From Priestia taiwanensis (GTDB taxonomy: Bacteria; Bacillota; Bacilli; Bacillales; Bacillaceae_G), in assembly GCF_014638355.1 (NCBI RefSeq), contig NZ_BMFK01000001.1:697160-761159 (forward strand): a stretch of DNA of 64,000 bases, written 5' to 3'. Below are positions 1 through 8,590 of this stretch, in pieces. Under the pieces are notes generated by a model, which worked only from the letters and a program-made list of their open reading frames with translations, ran no database searches and was not told the origin of the DNA. How positions within the stretch are numbered: position 1 is the stretch's first letter; each line of letters begins with the position of its first letter. The position numbers and the translations under genes were made by a program.

Positions 1-1
1 T

Positions 2-712
2 TTCTTAACGGAAGTATCTCCTGAAGAAGTGGCAGCGGTCGTCATGGAGCCAGTTCAAGGAGAGGGCGGGTTTATTATTCCACCGAAAGAGTTTGTGCAA
101 GGAGTATATGAATTTTGCAAGAAGAACGATATATTGTTTATCGCAGACGAAATACAAACAGGCTTCGGTCGAACGGGTTATTTATTTGCGAGTGAGCATT
201 TCGAGATTGAGCCAGATATCATGACGTTATCAAAGTCACTAGCAGCTGGTTTTCCGATTAGTGCGGTTGTTGCGCGAAAAGAAATAATGGATGCGGTCAC
301 ACCAGGCGAAGCAGGTGGCACGTACGGAGGAAGTCCAATCGGGTGCGCTGCAGCATTAGCAACAATTCAGAAAGTAATCAAGGACGACTTGCCGATGAGA
401 GCGAGAGAAATAGGCAAGAAGATTGTTATGCACTTCCGTCATGTACAAAAGAACGTTAATATTATCGCGGATGTACGAGGATTAGGTGCGATGTGTGCGA
501 TTGAATTTCGCGATCCGTTAACAAATCAACCATTAAAAGAGTTTGTTTCAACGTATACGAAAGCCTGTTACGAAGCAGGAGTAATTGTTTTAAGCGCAGG
601 CATCCATAGTAACGTCGTTCGTTTCTTAATGCCACTTGTTATTACGGATGAAGAGCTAGAAGAAGGGTTGGAAGTAATGACGGATGTATTGAAGCAATTA
701 TTTCACGGATGA
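2..712 (+). CDS. gabT: 4-aminobutyrate aminotransferase, C-terminal part (partial at window edge)
   Basis: Class-III PLP aminotransferase; the family moves the amino group of GABA to 2-oxoglutarate, giving succinate semialdehyde and glutamate. The window holds only the last 236 residues, open to its left edge. Visible are EPVQGEGGF, the cofactor-binding IADEIQTGFGRTG and MTLSKSLAAGFP, whose lysine (about residue 78 of the fragment) is the expected Schiff-base residue. The C-terminal domain looks complete. GABA preference rests on overall resemblance to GabT; another omega-aminotransferase cannot be excluded without the N-terminus. A terminator follows at once, so this is the end of its operon. 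Confidence 0.8.
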   Translation, partial: FLTEVSPEEVAAVVMEPVQGEGGFIIPPKEFVQGVYEFCKKNDILFIADEIQTGFGRTGYLFASEHFEIEPDIMTLSKSLAAGFPISAVVARKEIMDAVTPGEAGGTYGGSPIGCAAALATIQKVIKDDLPMRAREIGKKIVMHFRHVQKNVNIIADVRGLGAMCAIEFRDPLTNQPLKEFVSTYTKACYEAGVIVLSAGIHSNVVRFLMPLVITDEELEEGLEVMTDVLKQLFHG

Positions 713-713
713 T

Positions 714-757
714 AAGAAGAAGGTTGTGAGCCAATGCTTACAACCTTCTTCTTTTAT
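714..757. terminator. Bidirectional terminator between gabT and yueI
   Basis: A 17-bp stem (714-730 with 737-753, one G-U pair) has a six-base loop. It is T-rich on the right for gabT and also serves the convergent yueI, whose stop codon overlaps its edge. Confidence 0.75.
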
Positions 758-1152
758 TATGATTGTTTTGCTTGCTTAAATGTATCGTCTTCTACGAAAA
801 TGTTTTCTTTATTTATTGCAACATCATGTGTTAATACTAATCCCATTGGATTTTTACTGTCGCTATCTTGGACAAGAGAGAAGGGGATGTTATGTTGGTT
901 TGCCAGTTTGATGTATTTAGATAAGTAAGAGTAAGCGATATTTCCATTTAATAATAATTTTGTGTTCTTCGCTTGTTTCATCGCACTTTCTATTTCTTTG
1001 TACGTCGTACTTTTCATTACTTGCCCATTTGTTAAGGCGATTTCGATACGCTCACGAATCGTACCTAGAAAGACTTTTCGTTCCGCGCCTTTAATTTCAG
1101 GAGTTCCATATATGCCATTATTTAAATAGTCGTCAACAGTATTTTTTTTCAT
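757..1152 (-). CDS. yueI: YueI family protein (DUF1694)
   Basis: A 131-residue soluble protein matching the YueI/DUF1694 family in length and in its conserved blocks: the start DDYLNNGIYGTPEIKGAER, FLGTIRERIEIALT, LLLNGNIAYSYLSKYIKLA and the later GLVLTHDVAI. The family fold is small alpha/beta; I know of no established biochemical role. No signal peptide or membrane segment is seen. The start follows a modest AGTAGGTTT ribosome site. It is monocistronic, convergent with gabT and divergent from the histidine kinase at 1343. Confidence 0.8.
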   Translation of the reverse strand: MKKNTVDDYLNNGIYGTPEIKGAERKVFLGTIRERIEIALTNGQVMKSTTYKEIESAMKQAKNTKLLLNGNIAYSYLSKYIKLANQHNIPFSLVQDSDSKNPMGLVLTHDVAINKENIFVEDDTFKQAKQS

Positions 1153-1342
1153 TGGTAAACCTACTTTCTTTATATCAAAATAACTTATTATCCTTCTATA
1201 TTATACAAAAAGACATACAAATAACATATAATATGTGCAACTTCATGGGAAATCTTCATTTTTTCACTAAAAATATGGAAATTTTGGATAAAATACTTAA
1301 CTAAACACAAGAAGTATGTTAATATTCAGAATATAATACTGT

Positions 1343-2464
1343 ATGATGGGAGGGATATGTATCGTTACATTGATAGAACATAAAATATGTGATTACCTCA
1401 TTGAGCATAATATGTATCTGTTAGAGGAATGGAAGCGGAATAGTATCTTTTCAGAAGACGATCCATTCAGAGATGAATTTATGCGAAATGGTGAAGCAGT
1501 GTTTGCTTTCTTATTAGCTTATATTAGAGAAGAGGTAAGCTTAAGTTCTATCGAAGAGATGGCGTACAAAATTGCGAAAGAACGGGCAAATGCTGATTCG
1601 AATATAGGTAATTTTGTGTATAATGCAAACATTGGTCGAACAGCACTTTTTAAGCGGCTATATGACTTTAATATGACGATCGTAGACCTACAGCCTGTCA
1701 TCAATAAAATAAATATGTGCTTCGATCAATTTATCTATTTCGTAGTTGGTCAGTACTCAGAAATGATGAGTAAAAACTTAGAGGAAAAGAATAAATTTAT
1801 TGACGAAACGCATAAAGAGCGATTAACGATTTTGGGACAAATGTCTGCGAGTTTTGTTCATGAATTTCGTAATCCGTTAACATCTGTGATGGGTTTTATT
1901 AAGCTTTTGAAGGCGGATCATCCAGATACACCGTACTTAGATATTATTTCACATGAATTGCAACAATTGAATTTCCGTATTTCGCAGTTTTTATTAGTGT
2001 CGAAGAAAGATTTATCCATTGAGAAGGAAGAGTTTGATTTAAATGAACTTATACATACTATTATCGAATTCCTTTATCCGACATTACTTAATACAAATGT
2101 AATTATTTCTTATGACTTTCCGAAGCAAATCACGGTGAATGGAACAAGAAGTGAACTTCGTCAAGTTATATTGAATATTTTATTAAATTCAATTGATGCG
2201 TTAGAGGTTAATAAGTATAATAAACGTATTTACATAGACATGAATGAAACAGACAAAGAAGTCGGTATTACGATTAAAAACAATGGACCGGTAATACCAC
2301 GAGATAAGATTGAAACGATTTTTGAACCATTTGTCACAACAAAAACATACGGTACTGGAATCGGATTGTTCGTATGTAAACAAATTGTTCAAAAACATAA
2401 CGGACATATTACGTGTACATCAAGTGATGATTGCACAAGTTTTACCATTACGTTACGAAAGTGA
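1343..2464 (+). CDS. Soluble sensor histidine kinase with HisK_N-type N-terminus
   Basis: A two-component sensor kinase of 373 residues with no membrane segment, so probably cytoplasmic. The first ~150 residues are helical and resemble the Bacillus HisK_N domain. The phosphoacceptor H173 lies in FVHEFRNPLT, followed by an N-box (ILNILLNSIDAL) and the ATP lid GTGIGLFVCK. No response regulator is adjacent, as for the orphan Bacillus kinases that feed the Spo0 phosphorelay; that role is only an inference here. The start is uncertain: a TATAAT box at 1332-1337 lies immediately before the ATG at 1343, and GGGAGGG at 1348 would instead serve the TTG at 1370. Confidence 0.8.
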   Translation: MMGGICIVTLIEHKICDYLIEHNMYLLEEWKRNSIFSEDDPFRDEFMRNGEAVFAFLLAYIREEVSLSSIEEMAYKIAKERANADSNIGNFVYNANIGRTALFKRLYDFNMTIVDLQPVINKINMCFDQFIYFVVGQYSEMMSKNLEEKNKFIDETHKERLTILGQMSASFVHEFRNPLTSVMGFIKLLKADHPDTPYLDIISHELQQLNFRISQFLLVSKKDLSIEKEEFDLNELIHTIIEFLYPTLLNTNVIISYDFPKQITVNGTRSELRQVILNILLNSIDALEVNKYNKRIYIDMNETDKEVGITIKNNGPVIPRDKIETIFEPFVTTKTYGTGIGLFVCKQIVQKHNGHITCTSSDDCTSFTITLRK

Positions 2465-2473
2465 AGAGAAACG

Positions 2474-2527
2474 ACAATAAGAAATCGAGTATAAAATCGT
2501 ATACTTTTATACTCGATTTCTTATTGT
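2474..2527. terminator. Long perfect hairpin after the histidine kinase
   Basis: A perfect 23-bp inverted repeat (2474-2496 with 2505-2527) has an eight-base loop. It follows the kinase stop by 10 bases. There is no long T-run after it, but the 3' arm ends in TTTCTTATTGT. It probably acts as a terminator or mRNA-end structure. Confidence 0.6.
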
Positions 2528-2573
2528 GAGAAAAGAGAATGAGCTGATAACTAACACAGCATACTGAAAAAAC

Positions 2574-2619
2574 GAGTTACCACATCGCTATATTAATCGA
2601 TGTGGTAACTCATTTTTTA
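2574..2619. terminator. Bidirectional terminator downstream of the DUF4397 gene
   Basis: A 14-bp stem (2574-2587 with 2598-2611) is flanked by T-rich tracts on both strands. On the minus strand it ends the DUF4397 transcript. Confidence 0.75.
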
Positions 2620-3204
2620 TATATGTGGGATAAGTAATACCTCGGCCAATGAATGCCCTTCTGCTGAATCAAGTAAATAAATTGTGTATGATTGATCCGC
2701 TGTAAATGCCGCTCTTACAATTGATAAGAGGACGTTACGTGTCCCGGTTGGTCGAACTTCCAGATTTACTTTCATTGGGACGATTGCCATGTACGTACTT
2801 ATTTCGTTCATCGAGATTGAGTGAAATAAGACATCACCTCCTGTAACAGCTACATCAATCGTTCCTAAATGGTGGGAGAGGTTCATTACGCGGAATTTTG
2901 TTTCCCCGCGAGGAACTTCCATATCATCAATTGTCGGAACAAATTGTAGCTCGGAACGATTCTTTGTGATGGCGATGGTATAAGAATGTCCATCGATGAT
3001 CGGAATAACCGCAGAATAAAGTAGTTTGTCTGTATCATCAGTTTGATACGCATCAATTCGGTATTGTCCTTCTGTCAAAGGAATATATTCACTTACTTTT
3101 GTATGCGATAAGCATTCGTTTAGCAGAGCACCGTTTACATATATATTAACGAAAGGGATGGTAGGTGCAGCGTGAAAAAAACGGATAGATGTTTGAGTAG
3201 ACAT
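2617..3204 (-). CDS. DUF4397 domain-containing protein
   Basis: A 195-residue protein with the DUF4397 signature: an N-terminal RFFHAAPTIPFVNIYVNG block and a second repeat-like RVMNLSHHLGTIDVAVTGGD block around residue 106. It is mostly beta-strand by appearance. DUF4397 proteins are usually surface or secreted; this one has no signal peptide, so it may be cytoplasmic or spore-associated. The start is well set by AAGGAGG nine bases upstream. It stands alone, divergent from ade. Function is not known to me. Confidence 0.75.
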   Translation of the reverse strand: MSTQTSIRFFHAAPTIPFVNIYVNGALLNECLSHTKVSEYIPLTEGQYRIDAYQTDDTDKLLYSAVIPIIDGHSYTIAITKNRSELQFVPTIDDMEVPRGETKFRVMNLSHHLGTIDVAVTGGDVLFHSISMNEISTYMAIVPMKVNLEVRPTGTRNVLLSIVRAAFTADQSYTIYLLDSAEGHSLAEVLLIPHI

Positions 3205-3267
3205 AGTAATCCTCCTTATGTATGTAGTCTATATATATGCACGTTTGAAAAAGAAAAGAGATAACAC

Positions 3268-3296
3268 TTGCCAGAATAGTGATAAAAATGTACAAT
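3268..3296 (+). promoter_or_regulatory. Predicted sigma-A promoter of ade
   Basis: TTGCCA (3268-3273) and TACAAT (3291-3296) are separated by exactly 17 bases. The predicted start near 3303 would place the whole aptamer in the leader. A second TATAAT at 3316-3321 is rejected because it would cut into the aptamer P1 helix. Confidence 0.6.
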
Positions 3297-3322
3297 CTTT
3301 AGAAATATATAGAATTATAATA

Positions 3323-3424
3323 CTCGTATAATTTTGGAGATATGGTCCATGAGTTTCTACGAAGCTACCGTAAATGGCTTTGCTACGAGAGTGTGTAATA
3401 CTGACATTCTCGTCCTTTATTTTG
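3323..3424 (+). promoter_or_regulatory. Purine riboswitch, guanine/hypoxanthine class, with overlapping terminator
   Basis: All conserved purine-aptamer elements are present: P1 CTCGTA (3323-3328) with TACGAG (3384-3389), loop GATATGG, junction GTTTCTAC and loop CCGTAAA. The specificity base just before the 3' P1 strand is C (3383), the guanine/hypoxanthine type; adenine switches carry U. Downstream, 3385-3394 pairs with 3404-3413 over 10 bp and is followed by CCTTTATTTT, a likely terminator. Its 5' arm reuses five of the six 3' P1 bases, so ligand-stabilised P1 and the terminator exclude each other. This predicts ligand-induced readthrough, the logic of pbuE rather than xpt. Confidence 0.85.
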
Positions 3425-3446
3425 TAGATAATAGGAGAGATAACCA

Positions 3447-5195
3447 ATGAGAAAATTATTTGTACAAAACATTCAAATTGCGAATAAAAAAGAGAAAGCA
3501 GATCTTGTTATAAAAAATGCAAACATCGTGAATGTCTTTTCACATGAAATAACAGAAGGTGATATTGCTATCGCTAACGGAAAAATCGTTGGAATAGGTG
3601 AATACGAGGGAAAAGAAGAATATGACGTACAAGGAAAATACGTCTGTCCAGGGTTTATTGATGCGCACGTTCACATCGAGTCCTCGATGATTGTTCCAAG
3701 TGAATTTGCGAAAGTTGTTCTTCCTCACGGTGTAACAACAGTGATTACAGACCCACATGAGATTGCGAATGTATGCGGAGTAGAGGGCATTCAGTTCATG
3801 ATTGATGCGTCAGAAGGGATTCCGTTAGATGTATTTATTATGCTTCCTTCGTGCGTACCAGCAACGGAGTTTGAAAATGCAGGTGCGACAATACTTGCAG
3901 AAGATTTGGCCCCTCTTTTTGCGCATCCACGTGTGTTAGGATTAGCAGAAGTAATGGATTTTCCCGCAGTATTACATACAAAAGAAGAAATGATGAACAA
4001 GTTATTGTTAGCGCATGAGCACGGTGGGATGATTGATGGTCATGCAGCAGGACTAACAGTGGAAGAGTTAAATGTATACCGCACAGCAGGGATTCGAACA
4101 GACCATGAGTGTGTAACGGCAGAAGAGTTAGTAGAACGCGTACGCCGTGGTATGCATGTAATTGTACGTGAAGGTTCTGTCGCAAAGAATTTAGATGCCT
4201 TATTGCAAGGTGTGAACGAACGTAATGCACGTTATTGTATGTTCGGTACAGACGATAAGCATTTAGATGACTTATATGAAGACGGAAGTATTAATTATCA
4301 TGTGCGTGAAACGATTAAGTATGGCTTACATCCAATTACAGCAATTCAGATGGCAACGATTAATGCTGCGGAATGCTACGGACTAAAGGGTAAAGGAGCT
4401 ATAGCGCCAGGGTTCGACGCGGATTTATTAATTTTAGATGATCTAGAAAGCGTCTCTATCTCAAAAGTATATAAGAGCGGTATGTGTGTAGCTGAGAGTG
4501 GTAACATAGCCATAAACATAGAGAATACACATATGAATGAATCTATTATGAATACGGTTCATGTACACGACATAAGCAAAGAGCAGTTACAAATTCGAAT
4601 GAATGATACGAATGAAGCGCACGTTATCGGAATTATCCCAAACAATTTAGTAACAGAGCATCTTGTGGAACAAGTAGAGGTAGAAAACGGCTATTTCATA
4701 CCATCTTTAGAGAAAGATCAACTCAAGATGGCAGTTGTGGAGCGTCATAAGCTCACAGGTAATATTGGTCTAGGGATTGTTAAAGGTCTTAATATGAGAA
4801 GTGGTGCAATTGCCGCAACTGTTGCACACGATTCGCATAATATTGTTGTCGCAGGTACAAATGATAATGATATGTTAGTAGCTATTCAAGCAATGAAGAA
4901 CATACAAGGTGGAATTGTAGTCGTGAATAACGGGGAGCTTCTAGCGGTAAGTAGCTTGCCAATTGGTGGTTTAATGTCAACGAAGACAAGCAAAGAAGTA
5001 TACGAAGAGATTATGAAGTTGAATAAAGCGCTACAAACAATTCGACAGGATGACAGCTTTAATGCATTCCTAACGTTATCCTTCTTATCGCTCCCTGTTA
5101 TTCCTAAGTTGAAGCTAACAGACAAAGGGTTATTTAATGTTGAAACATTTAATCATATTAATGTGGCATGTAAAGAAGCCGCAGTGATGAACTGA
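3447..5195 (+). CDS. ade: Adenine deaminase
   Basis: An amidohydrolase-superfamily enzyme of 582 residues that hydrolyses adenine to hypoxanthine and ammonia in purine salvage; the length is typical of bacterial Ade. Metal-site motifs are visible: FIDAHVHIESSMI (about residue 70), the conserved HGVTTVITDPHEIANV, GMIDGHAAG and FGTDDKH. The C-terminal domain contains VAHDSHNIVVAGTND. The ATG follows AGGAGAG at a good distance. Expression is probably controlled by the purine riboswitch just upstream. A hypoxanthine-sensing ON switch would give product-linked activation, while guanine sensing would couple adenine salvage to purine excess. Confidence 0.93.
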   Translation: MRKLFVQNIQIANKKEKADLVIKNANIVNVFSHEITEGDIAIANGKIVGIGEYEGKEEYDVQGKYVCPGFIDAHVHIESSMIVPSEFAKVVLPHGVTTVITDPHEIANVCGVEGIQFMIDASEGIPLDVFIMLPSCVPATEFENAGATILAEDLAPLFAHPRVLGLAEVMDFPAVLHTKEEMMNKLLLAHEHGGMIDGHAAGLTVEELNVYRTAGIRTDHECVTAEELVERVRRGMHVIVREGSVAKNLDALLQGVNERNARYCMFGTDDKHLDDLYEDGSINYHVRETIKYGLHPITAIQMATINAAECYGLKGKGAIAPGFDADLLILDDLESVSISKVYKSGMCVAESGNIAINIENTHMNESIMNTVHVHDISKEQLQIRMNDTNEAHVIGIIPNNLVTEHLVEQVEVENGYFIPSLEKDQLKMAVVERHKLTGNIGLGIVKGLNMRSGAIAATVAHDSHNIVVAGTNDNDMLVAIQAMKNIQGGIVVVNNGELLAVSSLPIGGLMSTKTSKEVYEEIMKLNKALQTIRQDDSFNAFLTLSFLSLPVIPKLKLTDKGLFNVETFNHINVACKEAAVMN

Positions 5196-5207
5196 AAATA
5201 GTAAAAT

Positions 5208-5241
5208 GTCGATGCGTTATGATACGTATCGACGTTTTTTT
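5208..5241 (+). terminator. Terminator of ade
   Basis: A 10-bp stem (5208-5217 with 5224-5233, one G-U) is followed by a run of seven T. Confidence 0.85.
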
Positions 5242-5430
5242 GCTGTATGAGAGTGAAAGTTGTTTCTTCTTCGAACATTTTCGAGTAAAATAGAAAAGAT
5301 GTCGAGAAATGGGAGGATTCTCTCTCGTTAGTGGGATTACATGAAGATACTTACATATATATCATTGTACAAGCAAGAATAAATACTAGTACATACTTGT
5401 TCTTGTGATGTAGAAAGGAATTTTAAATAC

Positions 5431-7026
5431 ATGGAAAATAAAAAGTTATTAGAAGAAATTTCAAAGCGCCGCATCTTCGGTATTATCTCTCACCCTGATG
5501 CTGGTAAAACAACGTTAACAGAGAAATTATTATTACACGGCGGAGCGATTCGTGAAGCTGGTACAGTTAAAGCACAAAAGAATTCAAAGTTTGCGAAATC
5601 AGACTGGATGGAAATTGAGAAGCAACGTGGTATCTCGGTTACATCATCTGTTATGCAGTTCGAGTATGACGGGAAAGTAGTTTCAATCATGGATACACCT
5701 GGTCACAACGACTTCGGTGAAGATACGTATCGTGTATTAACATCGGTTGATAGTGCAGTGATGGTAATCGATGCTGCAAAAGGTATCGAGCCACAGACGA
5801 AGAAACTATTCCAAGTATGTCGCTTACGTGGTATCCCGATCTTTACATTCATCAATAAGTTAGACCGTCAAGCGAAAGATCCGCTTGAGCTAATGGAAGA
5901 GTTAGAAGAAGTATTAGGTATGCCATCAGTAGCTGTTACGTGGCCAATCGGTAGCGGAATGCAATTTGAAGGTGTGTATGATCGCTTAGCAAGCGAAGTA
6001 CATTTATTCCGTAAAGATGAAGTTGTTCAACTTGGCGAAGATGGTGTACAAGGTAGCGAATTAGAAGGTTACCTCGAAGAAGCGAACTTAACTAACTTAC
6101 GTGATGAAGTCGACCTTCTTGAAGGTGCGGGTAACGAGTTTGATCTTGAATTAATTCAACAAGGAGAATTAACACCAGTATTCTTCGGAACAGCATTAGC
6201 TGATTTCGGGATTACACCGTTCTTAAATCATTTCCTTGATATGTCTCCTACACCAGGAAACCGTAAGACAACGACAGGAGAAGTAAGCCCAACAGATTCA
6301 ACATTCAGTGGCTTCATCTTCAAAATCCAAGCGAACATGAACCCTGCACACCGTGACCGTATCGCATTCTTACGTGTATGTTCTGGTACATTCGAACGTG
6401 GTATGAACGTGACGCTTACGAGAACAGGGAAATCAATTAAGTTAAGCCAATCAACACAGTTAATGGCGAACGACCGTGAGACAGTGAACGAAGCATTTGC
6501 TGGTGATGTTATCGGTATTTATGATTCTGGTACTTACCAAATTGGAGATACACTAGTAGGTGGCAAACAGAAACTATTCTTCGAGCCACTACCAACGTTC
6601 CCACCAGAGTTATTCTTAAAAGTAAGCCCGATTAACTCAATGAAGTCAAAGCACTTCCATAAAGGTGTCGAACAGCTTGCGCAAGAAGGTGCAATCCAAG
6701 TATACAAAAATGAGTTTAACGACGTTATTCTTGGGGCAGTAGGTCGACTACAGTTCGAAGTATTCGAATATCGCTTAAAGAACGAATACAACTCAGAAGT
6801 ACGTATGGAGTCAATCGATTATACACTTGCACGTTGGGTAAAAACAGACGACCCGAAATCATTGAAGAAATATCAAGGATTACGAAATATGCTTGTATTT
6901 GATAATTATGAGCGTCCATTATTCTTATTCGCAAATGAATTTACATTAAGCCGCTTCCAAGAAAATAACCCAGAGTTAGAGCTTGTAGAAGCATTAGATG
7001 TGAACAATGAAATTAGCGTAGAATAG
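5431..7026 (+). CDS. prfC: Peptide chain release factor 3
   Basis: A translational GTPase of 531 residues that recycles RF1/RF2 from the ribosome after peptide release. G1 is SHPDAGKTTLTEKL (about residues 20-33). G2 lies in the EKQRGISVTSS region, G3 is DTPGHNDF and G4 is FINKLDR. The SDWMEIEKQRGISV stretch and length fit RF3 rather than EF-G or TypA. The ATG is preceded by AGAAAGGA. The ~190-base leader carries a loose hairpin (about 5374-5407, CAAG/CTTG arms) just before the ribosome site whose role is unclear. It stands alone between two terminators. Confidence 0.93.
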   Translation: MENKKLLEEISKRRIFGIISHPDAGKTTLTEKLLLHGGAIREAGTVKAQKNSKFAKSDWMEIEKQRGISVTSSVMQFEYDGKVVSIMDTPGHNDFGEDTYRVLTSVDSAVMVIDAAKGIEPQTKKLFQVCRLRGIPIFTFINKLDRQAKDPLELMEELEEVLGMPSVAVTWPIGSGMQFEGVYDRLASEVHLFRKDEVVQLGEDGVQGSELEGYLEEANLTNLRDEVDLLEGAGNEFDLELIQQGELTPVFFGTALADFGITPFLNHFLDMSPTPGNRKTTTGEVSPTDSTFSGFIFKIQANMNPAHRDRIAFLRVCSGTFERGMNVTLTRTGKSIKLSQSTQLMANDRETVNEAFAGDVIGIYDSGTYQIGDTLVGGKQKLFFEPLPTFPPELFLKVSPINSMKSKHFHKGVEQLAQEGAIQVYKNEFNDVILGAVGRLQFEVFEYRLKNEYNSEVRMESIDYTLARWVKTDDPKSLKKYQGLRNMLVFDNYERPLFLFANEFTLSRFQENNPELELVEALDVNNEISVE

Positions 7027-7030
7027 ATCA

Positions 7031-7077
7031 AAGAGCTTGAGGAACTATCCAATGTGATAGGGAATCAAGCTTTTCTT
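7031..7077 (+). terminator. Terminator of prfC
   Basis: AGCTTGA/TCAAGCT arms with an inner CTATC/GATAG stem are followed by TTTTCTT. Confidence 0.7.
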
Positions 7078-7119
7078 GCGTTATATGTGGTATAATTTGT
7101 ATAAAAAGGTGGAGATATA

Positions 7120-7287
7120 TTGAATACTGGTTTGAATATTGGCGATGTTGTTTTTCAATTAATAGCGTTTTTAATACCTATTACGTGTATCGGACTCATC
7201 GTTTACTTTATCAAATCTTCAAAGAAACGGGCGAAACAACTACAGAGAATAGAAGAAAAGGTAAACAAGTTATCAGAGAAGCAATAA
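7120..7287 (+). CDS. DUF4083-like small membrane protein
   Basis: A 55-residue ORF starting at TTG, seven bases after AAGGTGGAG. One hydrophobic segment (about residues 9-29, ending IGLIVYFIK) is followed by a charged helix rich in Lys, Glu and Gln. The family resemblance is to DUF4083, small single-pass proteins common in B. cereus; no function is known. It has its own TATAAT box at 7091-7096 and its own terminator, so it is a separate transcription unit. TTG is the only start giving a full membrane segment. Confidence 0.7.
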   Translation: MNTGLNIGDVVFQLIAFLIPITCIGLIVYFIKSSKKRAKQLQRIEEKVNKLSEKQ

Positions 7288-7292
7288 GTAAG

Positions 7293-7325
7293 AAAGTCTA
7301 GGTGTGATATCCTAGACTTTTTTAT
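7293..7325 (+). terminator. Terminator of the DUF4083-like gene
   Basis: A 10-bp perfect stem (7293-7302 with 7311-7320) is followed by TTTT. Confidence 0.85.
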
Positions 7326-7456
7326 GTGACAAAATAAATGTGGTAAATGCGGAAAAAATTTTTCCCAAAACTGGGCGTATGCACATACAACACCACACTT
7401 GTCCCTCATATTGTGTAATTGTAGAAGAAACTCATGAATGTTAAGGAGTGAATGGG

Positions 7457-7597
7457 ATGAGTTATGGATATGGAGCATGCTGTCCATCATATGGATATGG
7501 TTATGGAGCAGGAAGAGGAGGGTATGGCTGCGGGTTTGCGTTAATCGTTGTGTTATTCATTTTATTAATTATCATCGGAGCTTCTTGGATCTACTAA
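7457..7597 (+). CDS. YjcZ family sporulation-type membrane protein
   Basis: A 46-residue protein with a Gly/Tyr-rich head ([17 protein letters not shown]), then a [19 protein letters not shown] membrane helix. This is the hallmark of the YjcZ/SscA family of small Bacillus spore proteins. AAGGAGTG precedes the ATG at a good distance, and a strong terminator follows. Sporulation-linked expression is inferred from the family; no sigma-E, -G or -K promoter could be called with confidence. Confidence 0.85.
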   Translation: MSYGYGACCPSYGYGYGAGRGGYGCGFALIVVLFILLIIIGASWIY

Positions 7598-7628
7598 GCA
7601 ACTTACGTAAGAGCGTCATATCATCATG

Positions 7629-7660
7629 AACCGATTATCAAAGCGATAATCGGTTTTTTT
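7629..7660. terminator. Terminator after the YjcZ-family gene
   Basis: An 11-bp stem (7629-7639 with 7645-7655) is followed by seven T. Confidence 0.85.
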
Positions 7661-7676
7661 GATGAATATGTATATG

Positions 7677-8174
7677 TCAGCGATTTAACGTATGTGCTCT
7701 TTGCTTTTTATTACGTATCATTCGTTGTACAAATCGAAGGGAGATGTAACCGAGTAATCCACCAAGAGTATTGAGGATTAAGTCGTCTACATCGAAGCTA
7801 CCGAGGATAAGGATGTATTGCAATACTTCGTATATAAGGCTAAGTAAGAATGTAGCAATCATAATTTTTGTAGCACAAAGCATTTTCTTAAACAGTACAG
7901 GAAGTAAAAATCCAAACGGCATAAACCCAATAATGTTACCAACAATATTTTCAAATGAGATGTAGGTAGGTAAATTGTCTCGAAATAAATAACTATGAAT
8001 AGTACGGAAAGGCACGAAGTTCGTACTTCCAGAGTTAATACCAGCTTGTTTTAATTCATTAAAACGTGAGATTACGTCAAAAATAGATACATATTTAAGC
8101 AGAACGAGCTTTGTAAGTATTAATAAATAGATTCCTAGTGCTATTGGTGGTCCAATTTTGTATAGTTGTTTCAA
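7677..8174 (-). CDS. VanZ family membrane protein
   Basis: A 165-residue integral membrane protein with four hydrophobic segments. It carries VanZ-family landmarks: an early NFVPFRTI, then ENIVGNIIGFMPFGFLLP, SLIYEVLQYI, and DVDDLILNTLGGLLGY near the end. VanZ gives low-level teicoplanin resistance in enterococci; the many Bacillus homologues have no settled role. The start is TTG, eight to nine bases after AGGAGG. It is convergent with the YjcZ-like gene and divergent from the XRE gene. Confidence 0.85.
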   Translation of the reverse strand: MKQLYKIGPPIALGIYLLILTKLVLLKYVSIFDVISRFNELKQAGINSGSTNFVPFRTIHSYLFRDNLPTYISFENIVGNIIGFMPFGFLLPVLFKKMLCATKIMIATFLLSLIYEVLQYILILGSFDVDDLILNTLGGLLGYISLRFVQRMIRNKKQRAHTLNR

Positions 8175-8380
8175 TGAATAAGTCCTCCTAATATAGAATC
8201 TTACTTATTTTATCATAGATAGAATGGGAGAAAATAAATATTTTTTACAAATATAACCTTGTTTATAGGGTTTTTGTAAAATTGAAAGCAAGTATCTATT
8301 ACAAAATGCAAATGATTGTTTACATTTTGTTGGATATCATTTACAATGGTTTTAATTGGAAGGAGGTTAAAAGAATCCCA

Positions 8381-8584
8381 ATGCTAGGAAATAGAGTTAG
8401 GGAATTGCGAGCACGGTTTCGGTGGACACAACAAGATTTAGCTGATGCAATTGGAGTGACAAGGCAAACAATTGGTTTAATTGAAAAAGGTGATTATTCA
8501 CCATCTGTCACAATGGCACTAAAGATAGCTGCAGCATTTCAAGTTACAGTAGAGGACGCTTTCTATTTACAAGGGGAGGAATGA
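8381..8584 (+). CDS. XRE-family HTH regulator
   Basis: A 67-residue DNA-binding protein made almost entirely of a helix-turn-helix: RVRELRARFRWTQQDLADAI, then VTRQTIGLIEKGDYSPSV. It resembles short YvaO/YozG-type regulators. The chosen ATG lies 14 bases after AGGAGG, longer than usual, but no closer ATG, GTG or TTG exists in frame and an upstream extension lacks HTH homology. It is followed six bases later by a membrane-protein gene that it probably regulates or works with. Confidence 0.85.
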   Translation: MLGNRVRELRARFRWTQQDLADAIGVTRQTIGLIEKGDYSPSVTMALKIAAAFQVTVEDAFYLQGEE

Positions 8585-8590
8585 ATAAAG

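Noticed and set aside
3316-3321. TATAAT as the -10 box of ade
   Set aside because: Transcription would start near 3328 and remove the 5' P1 strand of a fully conserved aptamer; the TTGCCA/TACAAT pair upstream fits better.
5331-5408. Possible 25-codon leader peptide before prfC
   Set aside because: The GTG start is 16 bases from the nearest GGAGG and the peptide has no notable codon run; support is too weak.
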